From assembly GCA_013396525.1 (NCBI GenBank), contig VWYX01000662.1, positions 409,574-473,573 of the forward strand: DNA of 64,000 nucleotides, read 5' to 3'. Each line of letters begins with the position of its first letter. The first letter of the stretch is position 1. Below are positions 35,601 to 47,969 of the stretch, in pieces. A program made the position numbers and the translations under genes. Under the pieces are notes generated by a model that was not told where the DNA came from, did not search any database, and saw only the letters and a program-made list of their open reading frames with translations. The stretch comes from Chaetorhynchus papuensis (taxonomy: Eukaryota; Chordata; Aves; Passeriformes; Rhipiduridae).

Positions 35601-38600
35601 TAAAACAGGTTGTTAGTTGAAAATGTTTAATGAAGCTTCTTAAATCTGGAACTGTTTTCTTCTGCCACATCAAATCTCAATTTAAAATGCATTCCCTGTC
35701 CCTGCTCATTTCCTCTATTCCATTTTGGTATATACCAAGAAGTGATGTCCTGTTATTGGTTGAAAAGTGTCATGTGCTAGGTTCTTACGTTCTTACTTTA
35801 ACAATATATTTAGATTATTGGTGGAAAATAGTAGTAGAATCACAGCTACACATTCATAAATGCAGATAAATGCACTCTTGCCATTATGTTCAACATATCT
35901 TTACCCATGGATATCCTGATTTTTGAATGTTATGCTAATAAAACAGAGAGTATAATTGTTGATATTTCTGACAGATACTACTCATAATTCCAGGATCTTC
36001 TGGAAGCTGCCAGGTATTCAGGGAAATGGTTAAGTCCTAAAAGTTACATGAATTATGTATTTCTAGTATGAAATTTCAGATGATCCAATGTTTGTTATAC
36101 CTTATTTGCTATTCATCATTTGCTATTCATTATACTTGTATTTATAAGTCTCAGTTACCTAATCAGGAAGTGCAGACAATAGTATGTGATTTGGTTGACC
36201 AGTCAAACACTTCAAACAGTGAATAGATGACACTATTTGAGAACAAAAAAACAGGCTGAAATCTGTTCACATAAAACTGTTCAGTGAATACTTACAAATA
36301 ACAAATGTGTTTGTAGAAATCAGGATTGTTTCCAGAATGATTCATGAACTGCAAAACGGCCAAATTAGCAACAAACACTATTTGCAATGGATAATTCAAT
36401 CAGTCATAGATATAAGAAAATTCAGCAGAATCTGTGATTCTCTTCAGAAATGTTGAGTAGCGTTTTCTTTCTCTGCTTCACCGTGAAAGCTGACTGGAAA
36501 ACATGCTCTTTTCGTGCAAACTTCATTTTGTATGGGTTGCCAATCTTAATAGCATTTTGCAAAGTGTTGTCCTCCCTTTCTTAAGTCTCTGGGTAGTTTT
36601 TAGTCACATTCATTGGCAATAAACTGAGGTGTGTCTGCATTTGTTAAAACTGAAACCCCATGCCTGTTTAAGTACCAAAAGAATCAACCAGTTTTGAAGT
36701 TTATCTTTAGAAACCTGGCTTAACTACTCTTGGACCACCCCAGAAAGATGGTGTCAGGACCAGATCCTGTCCCCTTCCAATGTTTGCAGTTACCTGTGGG
36801 AGCCACAAGCAGAGCAGAAGCTGGTGGCTGCTCCTTGTCTGTGCAGGCAGTCGGACCAGTGGGATAACCATGGTCTGACGGGATGACTGATGGCTGAGCC
36901 GTACTGCAGAGACACAAACTGATATACAGATTTGGCAACACTGGAAAATACTCTAGCACCACGAGCAGGATTGACATCCCCTACCTTTGGCCATGTCAGG
37001 GACTATTCTGCTTAATCATCTAGGCTCCTTTAATGGAAAGAGGGAAAATTCATCTCTACTAAGTCACCTGTAACAACAGAGATGACTGGCAGTTGTAGGA
37101 GACCAGGTGATGAGCCTTTGGAAGACACATGGTAGGGAATCTATAGGATGTTAGAAATGCCCAGTATCACATGGGACCTCCAAAGGCCTCTCCAGAAACA
37201 TGTGGGTCTCTCCTAGGTCCTGTGCCATGACTGCACTGGTGTCCTGCATAATCTGAGTTGCATAAAATTGGACTAGATGTCTTTATATGGGCAAATGAAT
37301 TGCTCTAACTTTTATGCGACAAAGGAAGCATTTTACAATTTTGAATAACTACTCTTAAATGTCTCCTCTTGCCTTTGTTTTGGTGAGATGATCAACAGTA
37401 TGATCTAGATTTCCTCTGTTTTTTATTTGAAATCAACAACATATCTAAGAAATGCTAGAGATTGTACTCAGCTCTTACATATTACAACACGTAACCCATA
37501 ATAATATGGAAGGATCACACAGTTCAAGAGTATGGGATGGTGAAATTTCTTACTTTGCTTTAATGACATTTGCACTGTTGCCTCTGTGTGTTTGTGCACC
37601 ACCTGGTTCACAAAGCCCAGGAACAGAGACTGGCAGGGAAGTCAGAGGAAAATGCCTTTGCAGCCTGTACAAGATCTGTGAATAAAATGCATGGTCCCAC
37701 CCTGGCTCCCTGCTTGTTCCATCCTCTTTGGAGTATAGGAAAACAGTGGGAGACTACCTGTCTCCCACCTGACCACAGCCTGGGGGGCATGCAAGTTATG
37801 GCAGATACTCATGTTACTTCTTACTCCTCCTCTCTCACTTGTTTTTCTGCATGTATTAAGAGTTTCTTGTTTTCCTTACCAGCTCCTTGCACCAAGCTAC
37901 AACGCAGTCAGCAGTAAAGCAGCCATGCAGAGCAGGGAAGTGTCACAATGAGCTGATTGATCAAATATTCCTCATTTTATTCATATACTGCGTACAGTAT
38001 CTACTTCAATTTTCTCATAAACTGCTCCATCATCACTTTTATTTATGGCATCAAGCTGCAAAAGCTGTATTAATTATTGTCCTTCTTAAACTATGGAAAT
38101 GGTTTCTTCTGCTACTCACAGTTTGGATATATGTGATTACAAGAAAAACCTGTTGCATATTTCAAAGTGCTCTCTTTAATGTGTATAACTATGTTTGTTA
38201 AGTAACAAACCCATGAAAATAGAAGTCAACAGAATGAAGTACATCAGGACAACACTGAAAAGTTGTTCATTTTAACTTACAGCACTTGTCACAATGAAAT
38301 CTCAGCTTGAAATTCACGTTTACATTTGTTTATTTATTATTTTAATCCTAGCATGCTTTAATCTTCAGTCATGGAAATGGGTATAAATTTAAGGTCAGTT
38401 AGCTTACCTACCTTATTTCTTGTTTTGTTATTTGGGGGTTTTTTTTAATATATCTGAAGTCTATATCTGGCTATGGAGTTATCTTTTTTTCTCTCTTTTT
38501 TTTTTTCCTAACAGGAACATGTTGCTGTTTTACAAGCCTTAAAGGATTTTTTTTTTTTAGATTAATTAAAAAAGGCTTACCAGGCTTGTACCAGAAAAAA

Positions 38601-39207
38601 AACAGATGGGATGACTCTGTAAGTGGAGTCATTCATTTACATCAGAGCTTGAAATGAGTGGGGCTGCTCAAGTGCGTCAAGTCACATAAGCAAAGCACAG
38701 TTTGGACAGTAACATAGACTCTTGCAGCTAATCAAATGTTAATGCTGGGAGTCCAGGAATGACCTTAGGTTACCAGATCTAGCAAGATGCTTTTTACCCA
38801 CCTCAAGTTGAAAAGTGTCACAGAGGAAAGCCTAAATATTCACTGGAGAAACTCTTTAAAATAGAAGCATCATAATGTCTCTGAGTCACAGAGCTTTGCA
38901 GAATGCAAAGAGGTCACAGCGTGGTCATCCCCTTGAGGAAATCTGAGTAATATAAAAATTTTCTGCCCTCTGACTTAACTGCATGGGTGGTTGAGCTATT
39001 TTACCGCTCAGGAAGTCTTGAACAGCAAAAATGCTGATCAGAGGACAAAAGTTGCAGTACTGTTTTCCTTCCCCTTTCAGTTTCTTTCACGTTTATTTTG
39101 ATATTGGGGGGTTTAAGTTGCATGAAATTATTTGGCTGATTATTTTTCCCGTAGTGTCCTGAAAAGAAAATCCTATATGACTTGTAAAGAAGAAGAGATT
39201 TTTTGCC

Positions 39208-39237
39208 TTTTTTTTGCTAAAAAAAAAAAAAAAAAAA
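39208..39237. repeat. T8-GCT-A19 run (A/T hairpin)
   Basis: Eight T, then GCT, then nineteen A. The arms would pair to give an eight-base A/T stem with a three-base loop. It is probably slippage-derived. No retrocopy upstream of the A run is recognised. Confidence 0.7.
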
Positions 39238-40054
39238 GAGTATATGCAGGGAGCAGAAGGTAAATTAAATTTTAGAGAAAGAAAAGAAAATAAAAAATGG
39301 TATAGCTCAGCCATATGTAGGAAGACATGAGTGCTCGCACATGGACATTCTTTGTCAGTATAAAAATAATACCTAAATATATGCAAACAGATCAACTCAC
39401 ACAGACATTCCTGCAGTCATACAGGAGTATTACCACAGGCATACATATTTGTATTCCTTGTTCATCATATGAAATTATATATGACATACACTATATCATA
39501 TACATGATATGCCTAGAAATCTCTTAGTCTAGCATCATTGGTTTTTAATAATTTTCACTTTTTATTTCTGCCACAAAATGGGGTTTCTGAAAATAATACA
39601 GACGGAGTCTTACTGGGTAGCTGGAGGTGGTATATCTCCTGAAAGCGCACATATTTGGCTTTCGTTAGAATGCTTTTTCAACTCATCCAAAACTTATCAA
39701 CAAACTTTTTGAAGTATGAAATTCTTCTTAGGAATGTTTAAGAATGAAGTAAAAAACTTAGAAATATTAAAGTCACTAAGAACTCTTCACCAAAACAGAA
39801 CAGCTAACACCTATTTATCTTCTGGCTCCTGTTCATGCATTCATACATGGTAGAGAGAGAGGGGAAAAACCAGCTGAACTGGTTTCTTGGTTAGGTGGCT
39901 TCTCCCCATCTACCCCTACAGGTTATATCTTGTCACTAAGATAAGATTTTTGGGATAAGGACTATCTCTTGTCTCCCTGTTTGTGTGACAGCCAGCAGAG
40001 TGACTACAGCAAAAGGGAAAACCCCTACTCACAAGGCCGTAGTCAGGTGAATGC

Positions 40055-40835
40055 AGTATCAGCTGTTCTGACTGAGGCCAACAGTCCATCTTTCGAGACA
40101 CTCATATCTTGTGTCCATCAGTACCCACAGGTAAAAGTCCACGGGAAGAGCAAACATATGTAGTCCTTTGCATATTCAGACCGTTATTATTTTCAGCTCA
40201 AGGATTTCCTTATCTTGATGCGATTTTCCTGTTTAGAAATCTCCAGAGGGCAATTCTTGCAGGCGTTTGTCCAGCTGCCCATTGATATCATGCAAATTTT
40301 ATGCACAATGTCCTCTGGCAAGCTGTCCCACCGGTCCATCACTCGTCATATGGAGAACCATCCTCTTTAGTTAGTTCTAAACCTGCCCCTTATGTCTGAA
40401 CATGATGGCCTCAGTTTTCACTTTTGGCAAAGAAAGTAAGCTGACAATCTTCATGTCATCCATAGTTATACGGAGCTCCAGCAAAGTCTCCCTAAGTTTC
40501 TTCTCAAGGCTGAGGATCTCCAGCCTATGAAGCTGCTGTTCAAGCAGAAACCATTTCTGAAAAAAAGGAAACATCCTTTTTGCCCTTTTGTGGACCTTTT
40601 AAAATCCTAATGCACCCCAGAGACCATTTTATAAGTAGAGCTGGGACTGCTTTTCCTTATGTGCATCACTTTACATATATCTACATTGCATTTCATCTAT
40701 CATTTTATTGCCCGGTCACTCAGTCTTTGAAATACTTCAGAGTCTGCCCTTGTCCTACAGGTCTGAATAACTTTGTGTCATCAGCATATTTTCTTATTTT
40801 ACTGCTTACTTTCTTTTTCAGCTAGTTTTTGACAT
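40055..40835 (-). mobile_element. Ancient CR1/L3-like LINE fragment
   Basis: The minus strand carries an old, heavily diverged LINE of the CR1/L3 group found across reptiles and birds. Recognisable blocks in plus-strand order are the ACTGAGGCCAACAGTCCATC tail-like block, TCTAAACCTGCCCCTTATG (about 40376), and TTTTTGCCCTTTTGTGGACC (about 40578). Further on come GAGCTGGGACTGCTTTTCC, CATTTCATCTATCATTTTATTGCC (about 40688-40711) and a final stretch matching TTTGTGTCATCAGCATATTTT. Frames are all broken. Divergence suggests an insertion far older than the CR1 tails at 34.7 or 51.6 kb. Confidence 0.7.
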
Positions 40836-40839
40836 TTTT

Positions 40840-42415
40840 CTCTGAGGCAGTGCTGGTTTAACCAGCTTATACCTGCTGTACACCCTCAGCACAGTTGGAA
40901 TAGCTGTCCATGACTTGGACTGAGGTGACACAGTGACCTGGATGAGGAACATGACCTGTAATTTTTTTTGCTGGACTATCTTTAAATGGGAAGGCAGGAA
41001 TATGGCAGCTTATTCTTCCACTACCCCAATGCTGAGGTGAATGAGCAAGCTTAGCCTATTTAGAGCTTTTCCCTATTTCAAATATCAACTTTAAATGCAG
41101 CACTCAACGCATACAAATCTTCATGGCCACTGTACATGGTGTCCCAGATGATGAATAAGACAGAGCATAGGGAAAAGAGGAACAGGTAAGTGTATCCTAC
41201 TTGGATTAATCATTGTCATGTCTGTATGAAAAGAGACTCCAGTTAAAAAAAAAAAGTAGGCCACTACCCAAACTCTGTAGAAATGTTAACCAAGAAATCT
41301 TAAGAGGGAGAAGACAAAAGAAATGTGGACTAAATTGAGTATGGTTAGAGTAAGTCTCTAAACAGTACGCATCCTAATGTAGACACCAAAGCTCTTAATT
41401 CCAATCTCCCTTTAGCCAACAAAGATGGGTATTTTTAGAGAACAATTCATAAAATATCTTTTACATACCTACATTAGAATGAATTTCAATGACCATATCA
41501 ATAATATCACCACTAAATGTAAAGACGTTTGGAAAATTAGTTCAGAACCAGACATCTTCTGCTGTTCTGGAGCCCACCTTCAGTCTGTCCACCTTGTTTG
41601 GGTCTAGAAAAAGTTAAATAAGATGATTACCTATCCATTGGAACTAAAGCTTAAACACCTTGGTTAAACCTTTGCTCAATTTCTCAGAATGACTCCCCAG
41701 GTCATCTCATTCATCCTGGGTCAACCAAGATAGACATCACAAATCACACGTGCAATATTTCTTCATTTATTGCACTTGTCCTCTGCTCAGAATTCCTAGC
41801 ATGAGCTCCAAGTTTCAAAAAATAAAAATCTACTTCCAAAAGGCGACAGCAATCTCAGTGGTAGCTGTTTACCCACAACCATTTGAGCAGCATTTGAAAA
41901 CAGTGATCAAAACTGTTTAGTAATAGAGAAAAAAAAAATAGGTTGTTTTGTTTGGTTTTTTTTTCATTTCCTTCCCTTGCTCAAAATCAATAAGTAAAAG
42001 ATTTAGAAATTTATGAACTATTGAAAACAAAGGACTGGGATGGAAAACATTATACAAAATTAATTATAGTGATCACTGTTGCCATGATTGTGATTTACAA
42101 CACACACCTCTGCTTGTAGTATGAAAGACATAAAACAGAATATGGAATTAGTTGGAGAGCGATACTTTTTCTCTGTGTTTTCCTGAGTGCCAGATTTCTA
42201 AAAATTCCCTGGCTGTGACGAGTTTCCTCCTGCACTGCAATCACATTGTGGGTAGCTTTATTTCCAAATGTGAAAGGCATTAGATAGTGTGTCCAAATAC
42301 AAGGTTAGCTGACCTTCCTTAAGGCAAGCAGAGGAAGCAGAATAGGATGCCGAAAAGTGGGATAACCTTAAAGCTGTGGGACATCTGGCTGCCCTGTACG
42401 AGATGGAATCAAGCA
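40840..42415. other. Unique-looking non-coding DNA
   Basis: No gene or transposon is recognised, although decayed extensions of the flanking old repeats could hide here. Short A and T runs occur near 41245 and 41931-41965. Confidence 0.4.
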
Positions 42416-42419
42416 GCTG

Positions 42420-42645
42420 CTAAAGTGTCATAGGAACGCTCCACAAAGGCACACAGGAATTATCATTCCAGATCAAACTAATGGTACCAGTACCAGATGC
42501 TTCAGAGGAAGACGTAAAACTTCCATAATAGGCAATTATGCAACAACATGTTGGGGAGGGAAGTTTCTCCTTTAAGTCTCAGCCATTTAGTGCATGATTA
42601 ATATCCTGAAGAATGTGGATTGATTTATGTCCTGGAGAAACCGCA
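42420..42645 (-). mobile_element. Ancient CR1/L3-like 3' tail fragment
   Basis: Blocks such as TCATAGGAAC, CCAGATCAAACTAATGGTACC, AGTACCAGATGCTTCAGAGGAA and GGGAAGTTTCTCCTTTAA follow the order of the tail of the same old repeat family seen at about 40.06 kb. Strand is assigned by that resemblance. The copy is short and degraded and has no coding content. Confidence 0.5.
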
Positions 42646-42649
42646 GTTA

Positions 42650-43720
42650 CCCTAATAATTCATATAATGGCTAATCCTTTTTTTTTAAAATATCAACGAG
42701 CTTTTTCTACATGTTGTATTTGTGTACTATTAGGAAACAAATATGAAGAAATATTGAAACCAACTGGAAACTCAAGGAAGAACATAGAGGGGAAATGCAA
42801 TGATGTAAATTAGAATATGGCCAAAAGGCCAGGAATAATCACCAAAAAATGCAATACATGTGTTTTCTCTTTAACCACTTGACAGCATTAATAACTGTAG
42901 AAGTATATCTAACAAAGTACAAGTTGGACCGTTCAGGTGTGAGGCTGTGGGAATGGGGGGAGTGGGAATTGGCACTGCCTGTTGGCTGGATGAGGCCCCC
43001 TTCCTTCCCTTCCCTGTGTCAGACGTGCCAACAACCCTGCCACCACAGAGGAGAAGCATCAACAAGGGCACTCTCCCACCTCACTGCTTTAGTCAGTAAA
43101 ACACATACCTGATTCTGTGACTCTGTGATTAAAATATACTCTTAAGTCCCATCCGTCTCAGAGACAGAAACTGTATACTCTCATCACATAGCACACAGTC
43201 TGGTACTATCTTTGGGCAGCTTTAGTCCAAACTGTGACTGGGCCATTGAGCTGCTTCTGACAGCTCTTAAATGATAGACCAAGCCAGTAGAGTTGTGTTA
43301 CTGAGACAGCTTCTCTAAGGAGAGCATTAAACACCCATTGGTCAGGGCTGCTGCAGTAGACTGAGCAATTTTTTTCTCTCTCAGAGTGTGAGCATGTATT
43401 CTAAACTATTTATGTTAAGAAAATGCATGCCAGGATCTGAATGTTTGCTAGGGGTATGACATGACAGGCACACATGCTACAGCTGTGTACATCCTGCTGC
43501 TGCCAGAGACTGTATTTCATTTTGAACTACTTAAAGAAGTAGCTTAAGTTTTATGGCAGCCCACAAAGTGCACCAGCATATAAACACATTCTCATCTGAG
43601 AGAGGAGTCTTGGTCCATGCTACCACTTTTGAGTCAGTACAAAATAGTGAGGATACAAATGGGAAATATCTATTTAAACATAAGCAGACTGAATAGCTAG
43701 GTCACCCAAGTATTTCTTAG
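42650..43720. other. Non-coding DNA with an orphan CR1-like tail
   Basis: No gene is recognised. At 43109-43131 the string CTGATTCTGTGACTCTGTGATT resembles the terminal repeat of a plus-strand CR1. The roughly 200 bases before it (GC-richer, 42935-43085) do not read as CR1 to me. Confidence 0.35.
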
Positions 43721-43724
43721 ATTA

Positions 43725-44640
43725 TAAAACTGTGAGGAACCACTGCTAATCTAACCCATTCTTTCTAAAAGACATCCTGTTCTGAGTTACAGATTTCCAG
43801 AAATAGAGTTTTGCCATAATCCTTGTTAAACTGTTGCAGAGGTTAATCATCTTCTTCATAAAACTAATGCCTTTAAATTGGAATTTTTCCAGCTTCAGCA
43901 TCCATCTACCACATTTTGTTATGTCTTTGTCTGTTGAACTGAAGAACCCCTAATTATCAAATGTATTTTCTCCATGGAGATACTTATAAACTGTGATTAT
44001 GTCATCTGTTAACCTTTCCTTTGATAAACTAAACAGATTGAAGTCATTGAATTTGCAATCCTTGTTTTCTTGTCCTCCAACTATTCCTGTACTCCTCCAG
44101 ATTGTTCACCTTCCTTCCCAAGTTTGTAGGCAGCTACATAAGATGGTGAACCCCAGAAGTGGGCATATCAATGTTGTCACAACCACACAAAATATGAAGA
44201 AGATAGAACAGCCCGACTTCTCTTCACTAGACCAAGCATCACAAAACCATATTAGTTCAGTTAAGATTCCCTGTTTATATTTTGAGACCTAACAGTTTGT
44301 CAGTTCTAATAAACTCAATGTGTTCTCTGTTGATTTTTAGTCATTAGAGTTTCTTAAAGAAATGTTTGCTGGGTACTCAGATGAATGCCTGACATAAATC
44401 TATGTATATTATATCAATGTTATTTACCTTTATCAACCCAGCTCATAATCCCATCAGAGAGAGACATCTGGTTGGTTTGACAAGAACTATTTTCATAAAC
44501 TCATGTTGATTGACATTTAATATATTATGCTCTTTTGAAAGTTGCGGTATCCCAAATGTTATTATTTCATAAGGAATTATTCTATCAGCTGTTGAAAGAC
44601 TAGGTTCTGTCCCTGTGGAAATTCTGTGGGTCATTTTGTA
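43725..44640 (-). mobile_element. Ancient CR1-family LINE fragment
   Basis: Minus-strand old CR1. In plus-strand order I recognise GAGGAACCACTGCTAATCTAA, AGAGGTTAATCATCTTCTTC, AACTAATGCCTTTAAATTGG, GGAGATACTTATAAACTGTG and CCTTTGATAAACTAAACAGA. After a more divergent part around 44050-44300 come CAGATGAATGCCTGACATAA, GGTTGGTTTGACAAGAAC and AAACTCATGTTGATTGAC. The blocks keep their expected order over about 900 bp, so this is one old insertion with internal loss. No reading frame survives. Confidence 0.72.
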
Positions 44641-44644
44641 TTAG

Positions 44645-47585
44645 CTTGATTCTAACTTATATTGAACCTCTCTCAGCCTTTTGTTGTATACTACAATGCA
44701 ACCACCACTGAAAAGGGGCTGCTTTACACAAGTGCAAGGAGTGGGATAAGAGTGCCAACACTTCACAACAAATTAAACTAAGCAGGTAGTCATAATTGAG
44801 CCTTAGGCTTCCAGAAAATCAATCTTCCCAAGGAAGAAAAGCTCATTGATCCACAGCCTATGTGAGCGTGTTTATTTTAAAAATAAATTAAATACATTAT
44901 GATGACATAGGTCAGTATATAAAAAGATGCATTAAACCCAAAACACTTAGATTTACACAAAGTCTGTGTCCCAGTGCTAATACTTTACTAGTAGATACGG
45001 AAAATTCCCATCATTTATTATAAAACACTTTACTCCCAAAACTTCATAAAGGCAACAGAAGTTATAATCAATACTATAGAGCTGAACTGCAATGGACAGA
45101 AGTGTAATAACATGAAATGTAGTCAGAATACCCAAAGTTCACATTGAATGGGTTTGGACAGAAATCAGTAGTGGATTCTAGGGTAAAACTTAGACCATAA
45201 GATCAAACTCATAATAAATTGATGCAAAATTACTACCTAGGTGTTCCTGGTGTTCTGCAGTCCTACAATTAGGTCAATAAGAGCACTGCACTTTAGACCA
45301 CCATAGCCTCTAGTCTTTAATTTATGCATCCAGGTTTACTGTGTACCCAAAGCATTGCAATGGATAAACTTGTAAGAAGTTCTACCCAAAACAACATCGT
45401 CTGCGGAACTGGAGTTCTTTAAGAAATTACAATAAAAACATGAGTTCCACATCCTTTCTCCTTGATCCCCACGGTCTGGGCACATATTGCTCCCATTGCT
45501 GCGCTGATTTCTCTCCAAAACCTAGATAAAGAGCTGTTTCTATAATGGGTTCTTTTAAAAATAATCTGGAGAAGGAATTGTTATTATTCCTCACCCCTAT
45601 TTTCCAGCACTTCCAGGGTCTGTAGCAGTCATCTAGAGACTGGCATTCTGAGTTCAATTCCCTTCTCTGTCTAATTAATTTAAACCCTGTTATTCTAATT
45701 ACCTAAGGCACTATATTCGTTAAGAAGGGCTTTAGAGGTTTGTGTTGTTTTTGTTCCCTCATACTGGAGTTCTTCCATTTTATGTGACCCATTTAAACAA
45801 CGAAATGAAAAAGAACAAGCTGACTTTAAATCCCAGGGTTTAAATTGCTCACGGGAACATGTAATAGTAAAGCATTATAATAAATAGCAGAGTTCCCCAG
45901 CTCAGCCTCTGCTACTTGTACTTGCTATCTGTCTTTCTCAGTGAGTGTTTAAGTTGCTCATAAAAAGCAGAAGAGATTTGGGATGGGAGAATGAGGGTGT
46001 CCTCTCCCTCCCACTCAGGTTAGTGGTATAGATACATTCCAGGAGACAGGAGATGAAGGCTGAAATCCAGCTGACCTAGGGGGAAGCTGAACTTCTCTCC
46101 TGGATTGGTTTCCTGATTACAACAAACGATAGCTGTATTCCTGTTTCCTGGCTTTATTATTCCCTAGCAGAAGATGAGCTGCTAGGTTTGCTCTAGAAGA
46201 CACTGATGCTGATGGGAGAATCCATGTGAGTTATGGCAAGATTTAGGCCAGGGACAGGTCTTGAACTGTTTTGCAAGTCTACCTGGAGTGGGAATTTAAG
46301 AGAACAGAGGAGGTTTTACGTCACCAACCTTGAAATGACTAACATGCAGCATGTTTAATATAAGTTGTCTAGGATCACTCTGTAATGCCCTGAATGAAGG
46401 TATTCTGTGAGAGAGCAAGTCATTCCAGCTATAGTATAAACAACACTTTGCACACATACCTGGTTTGCTCTGGTGAAAATAAAAGAGGGATAAACAACCC
46501 ACTCAGGTTAGACACCTCATTTTTAATGGCTCATTTAAGGCAAAATGAATCCTACTCTTGAAGTCATAGATATACTTCTGGTTTAAGGAACAGCTACTGA
46601 AAGAGTTGTGGATTTGTAGATCTAAGTACCTGCAATGACCAATCCCACCTAACACTCCTGGTTATGCTCCAACCTGTTGTAGTTGGACTGAAGCAAAAAA
46701 AATCTTGCTTATTTTTTTTCACAAAAATTCAAAATCTTCCCTTTAGAACTCACCTTGCAAGTCCCAGCAAGATATATGATGCTCAGCTCCTCTTTTCTGT
46801 CACACATGCCTTCCCCGTACTTTTCCCTTTGACCCTACCAGCATAATCCCAAGAAAATGTTCTTTTCAGGGCTTAACTCCACTGATGAGGTGTGCTTATT
46901 TGTGCAAGAGGTAATGTACTTTACGAAGCTCCAATTCATTATCAATATCTTTGACCCAAAGCTGACCTGAAGGCATAAGATAAGGTCCAAGACTACCTGG
47001 CTAGAACCAATCAAAATTTCTTTGTGTTGAAGATAGCCATGTATTAAGTGAATTTTCTGTATCCTTGTGTTATCTCAGTGATTATCAGAAATGTATCTGC
47101 TCTGACTGCTGGCCACTGACTGGTAAATTGATTCCTTTCCTGGCTTGTGACAAGTGACCATAGAGAGTGATTGCACAGATGAGAGATATCTGGAATTCCC
47201 ATTCTCCAGATCTCCTGCATTCTGAGAGAATCTATGATTATTTTTTTTCTGGGAGAGGGGAATAAAGCTGAAATGAGCATTTTGATTTTCCTTAAATTGA
47301 GTTTTTTATTTAATAAATTATTCTGACAAAACATTCCAAAATAATGGCTATTTCTTTAGTTCAATTTAGACAATTTTTCTGTTCTCTAAAAATGACAGTA
47401 TGGCCAAGGTTGTCAAAAAGGCACAATCTTGAGCAAAAAGGACTCATTCACATATTTCACTGTGTTGTAGAGGTGTGTTCTGAGATGGTAAAAAAATATC
47501 TGAGTTGTCTACAGCAGAAGTTATCATTGCTCTCAATAGTATCAAGACTGTCCAGTAAGTACCATACATGCGTGGCCAGAGCTAG
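44645..47585. other. Unique-looking non-coding DNA with a possible conserved element
   Basis: No transposon or gene is recognised. Around 45665-45900 there are several TAATTA-type cores (CTAATTAATTTAAACC, TTCTAATTACC) and ATTATAATAAATAG, which could mark a homeodomain-bound element. This is weak evidence. Confidence 0.4.
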
Positions 47586-47589
47586 GGAT

Positions 47590-47968
47590 AAAGAGAAATA
47601 AATAGGCAGCTTAAAGATTCCAAGGAGACCTTATAGCAGCCTTCCAGTACATAAAAGGGGCTTACAAGAAGGCTGGAGAGGGACTTTTCACAAGGGCAGG
47701 TAGGCATAAAACAAGGAGGAATAGCTTTGAGCTGAAAGAGAGTTGGTTTATATTAAATATTAGAAAGAAACTCTTTACTATGAGGGTGGCAATAAACTTG
47801 AATATGTTGTCCAGAGAGTATGTGGACTCCCCATCCCTGGAAGTGTCCAAGACGAGGCTGGATGGGACTGAGTAATCTGGTGCAGTGGAATTGGTCTCTG
47901 CCTGTGGCAGGGGTTGGAACTAGATGATATTTAAAGTCCCTTTGGTGTTTCTAAGGATTATTGCCAAG
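47590..47968 (+). mobile_element. CR1 LINE 3' end
   Basis: Plus-strand CR1 3' region: AGGAGACCTTATAGCAGCCT, TACAAGAAGGCTGGAGAGGG, TATTAGAAAGAAACTCTTTA, CCCCATCCCTGGAAGTGTCC, GGGTTGGAACTAGATGATAT and a decayed end at TAAAGTCCCTTTGGTG. This is the end of ORF2 plus 3' UTR in the expected order. The terminal ATTCTATGAT-type repeat is missing or too decayed to see. The copy is 5'-truncated and inactive. Confidence 0.93.
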
Positions 47969-47969
47969 G

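Larger units (their letters stand above)
34970..40050. other. Unique-looking non-coding DNA
   Basis: I recognise no gene or transposon between the CR1 tail and the older repeats near 40 kb. Low-complexity tracts are listed separately. A 14-base tandem duplication (ATTTGCTATTCATC/T) lies at 36104-36131. Confidence 0.45.
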
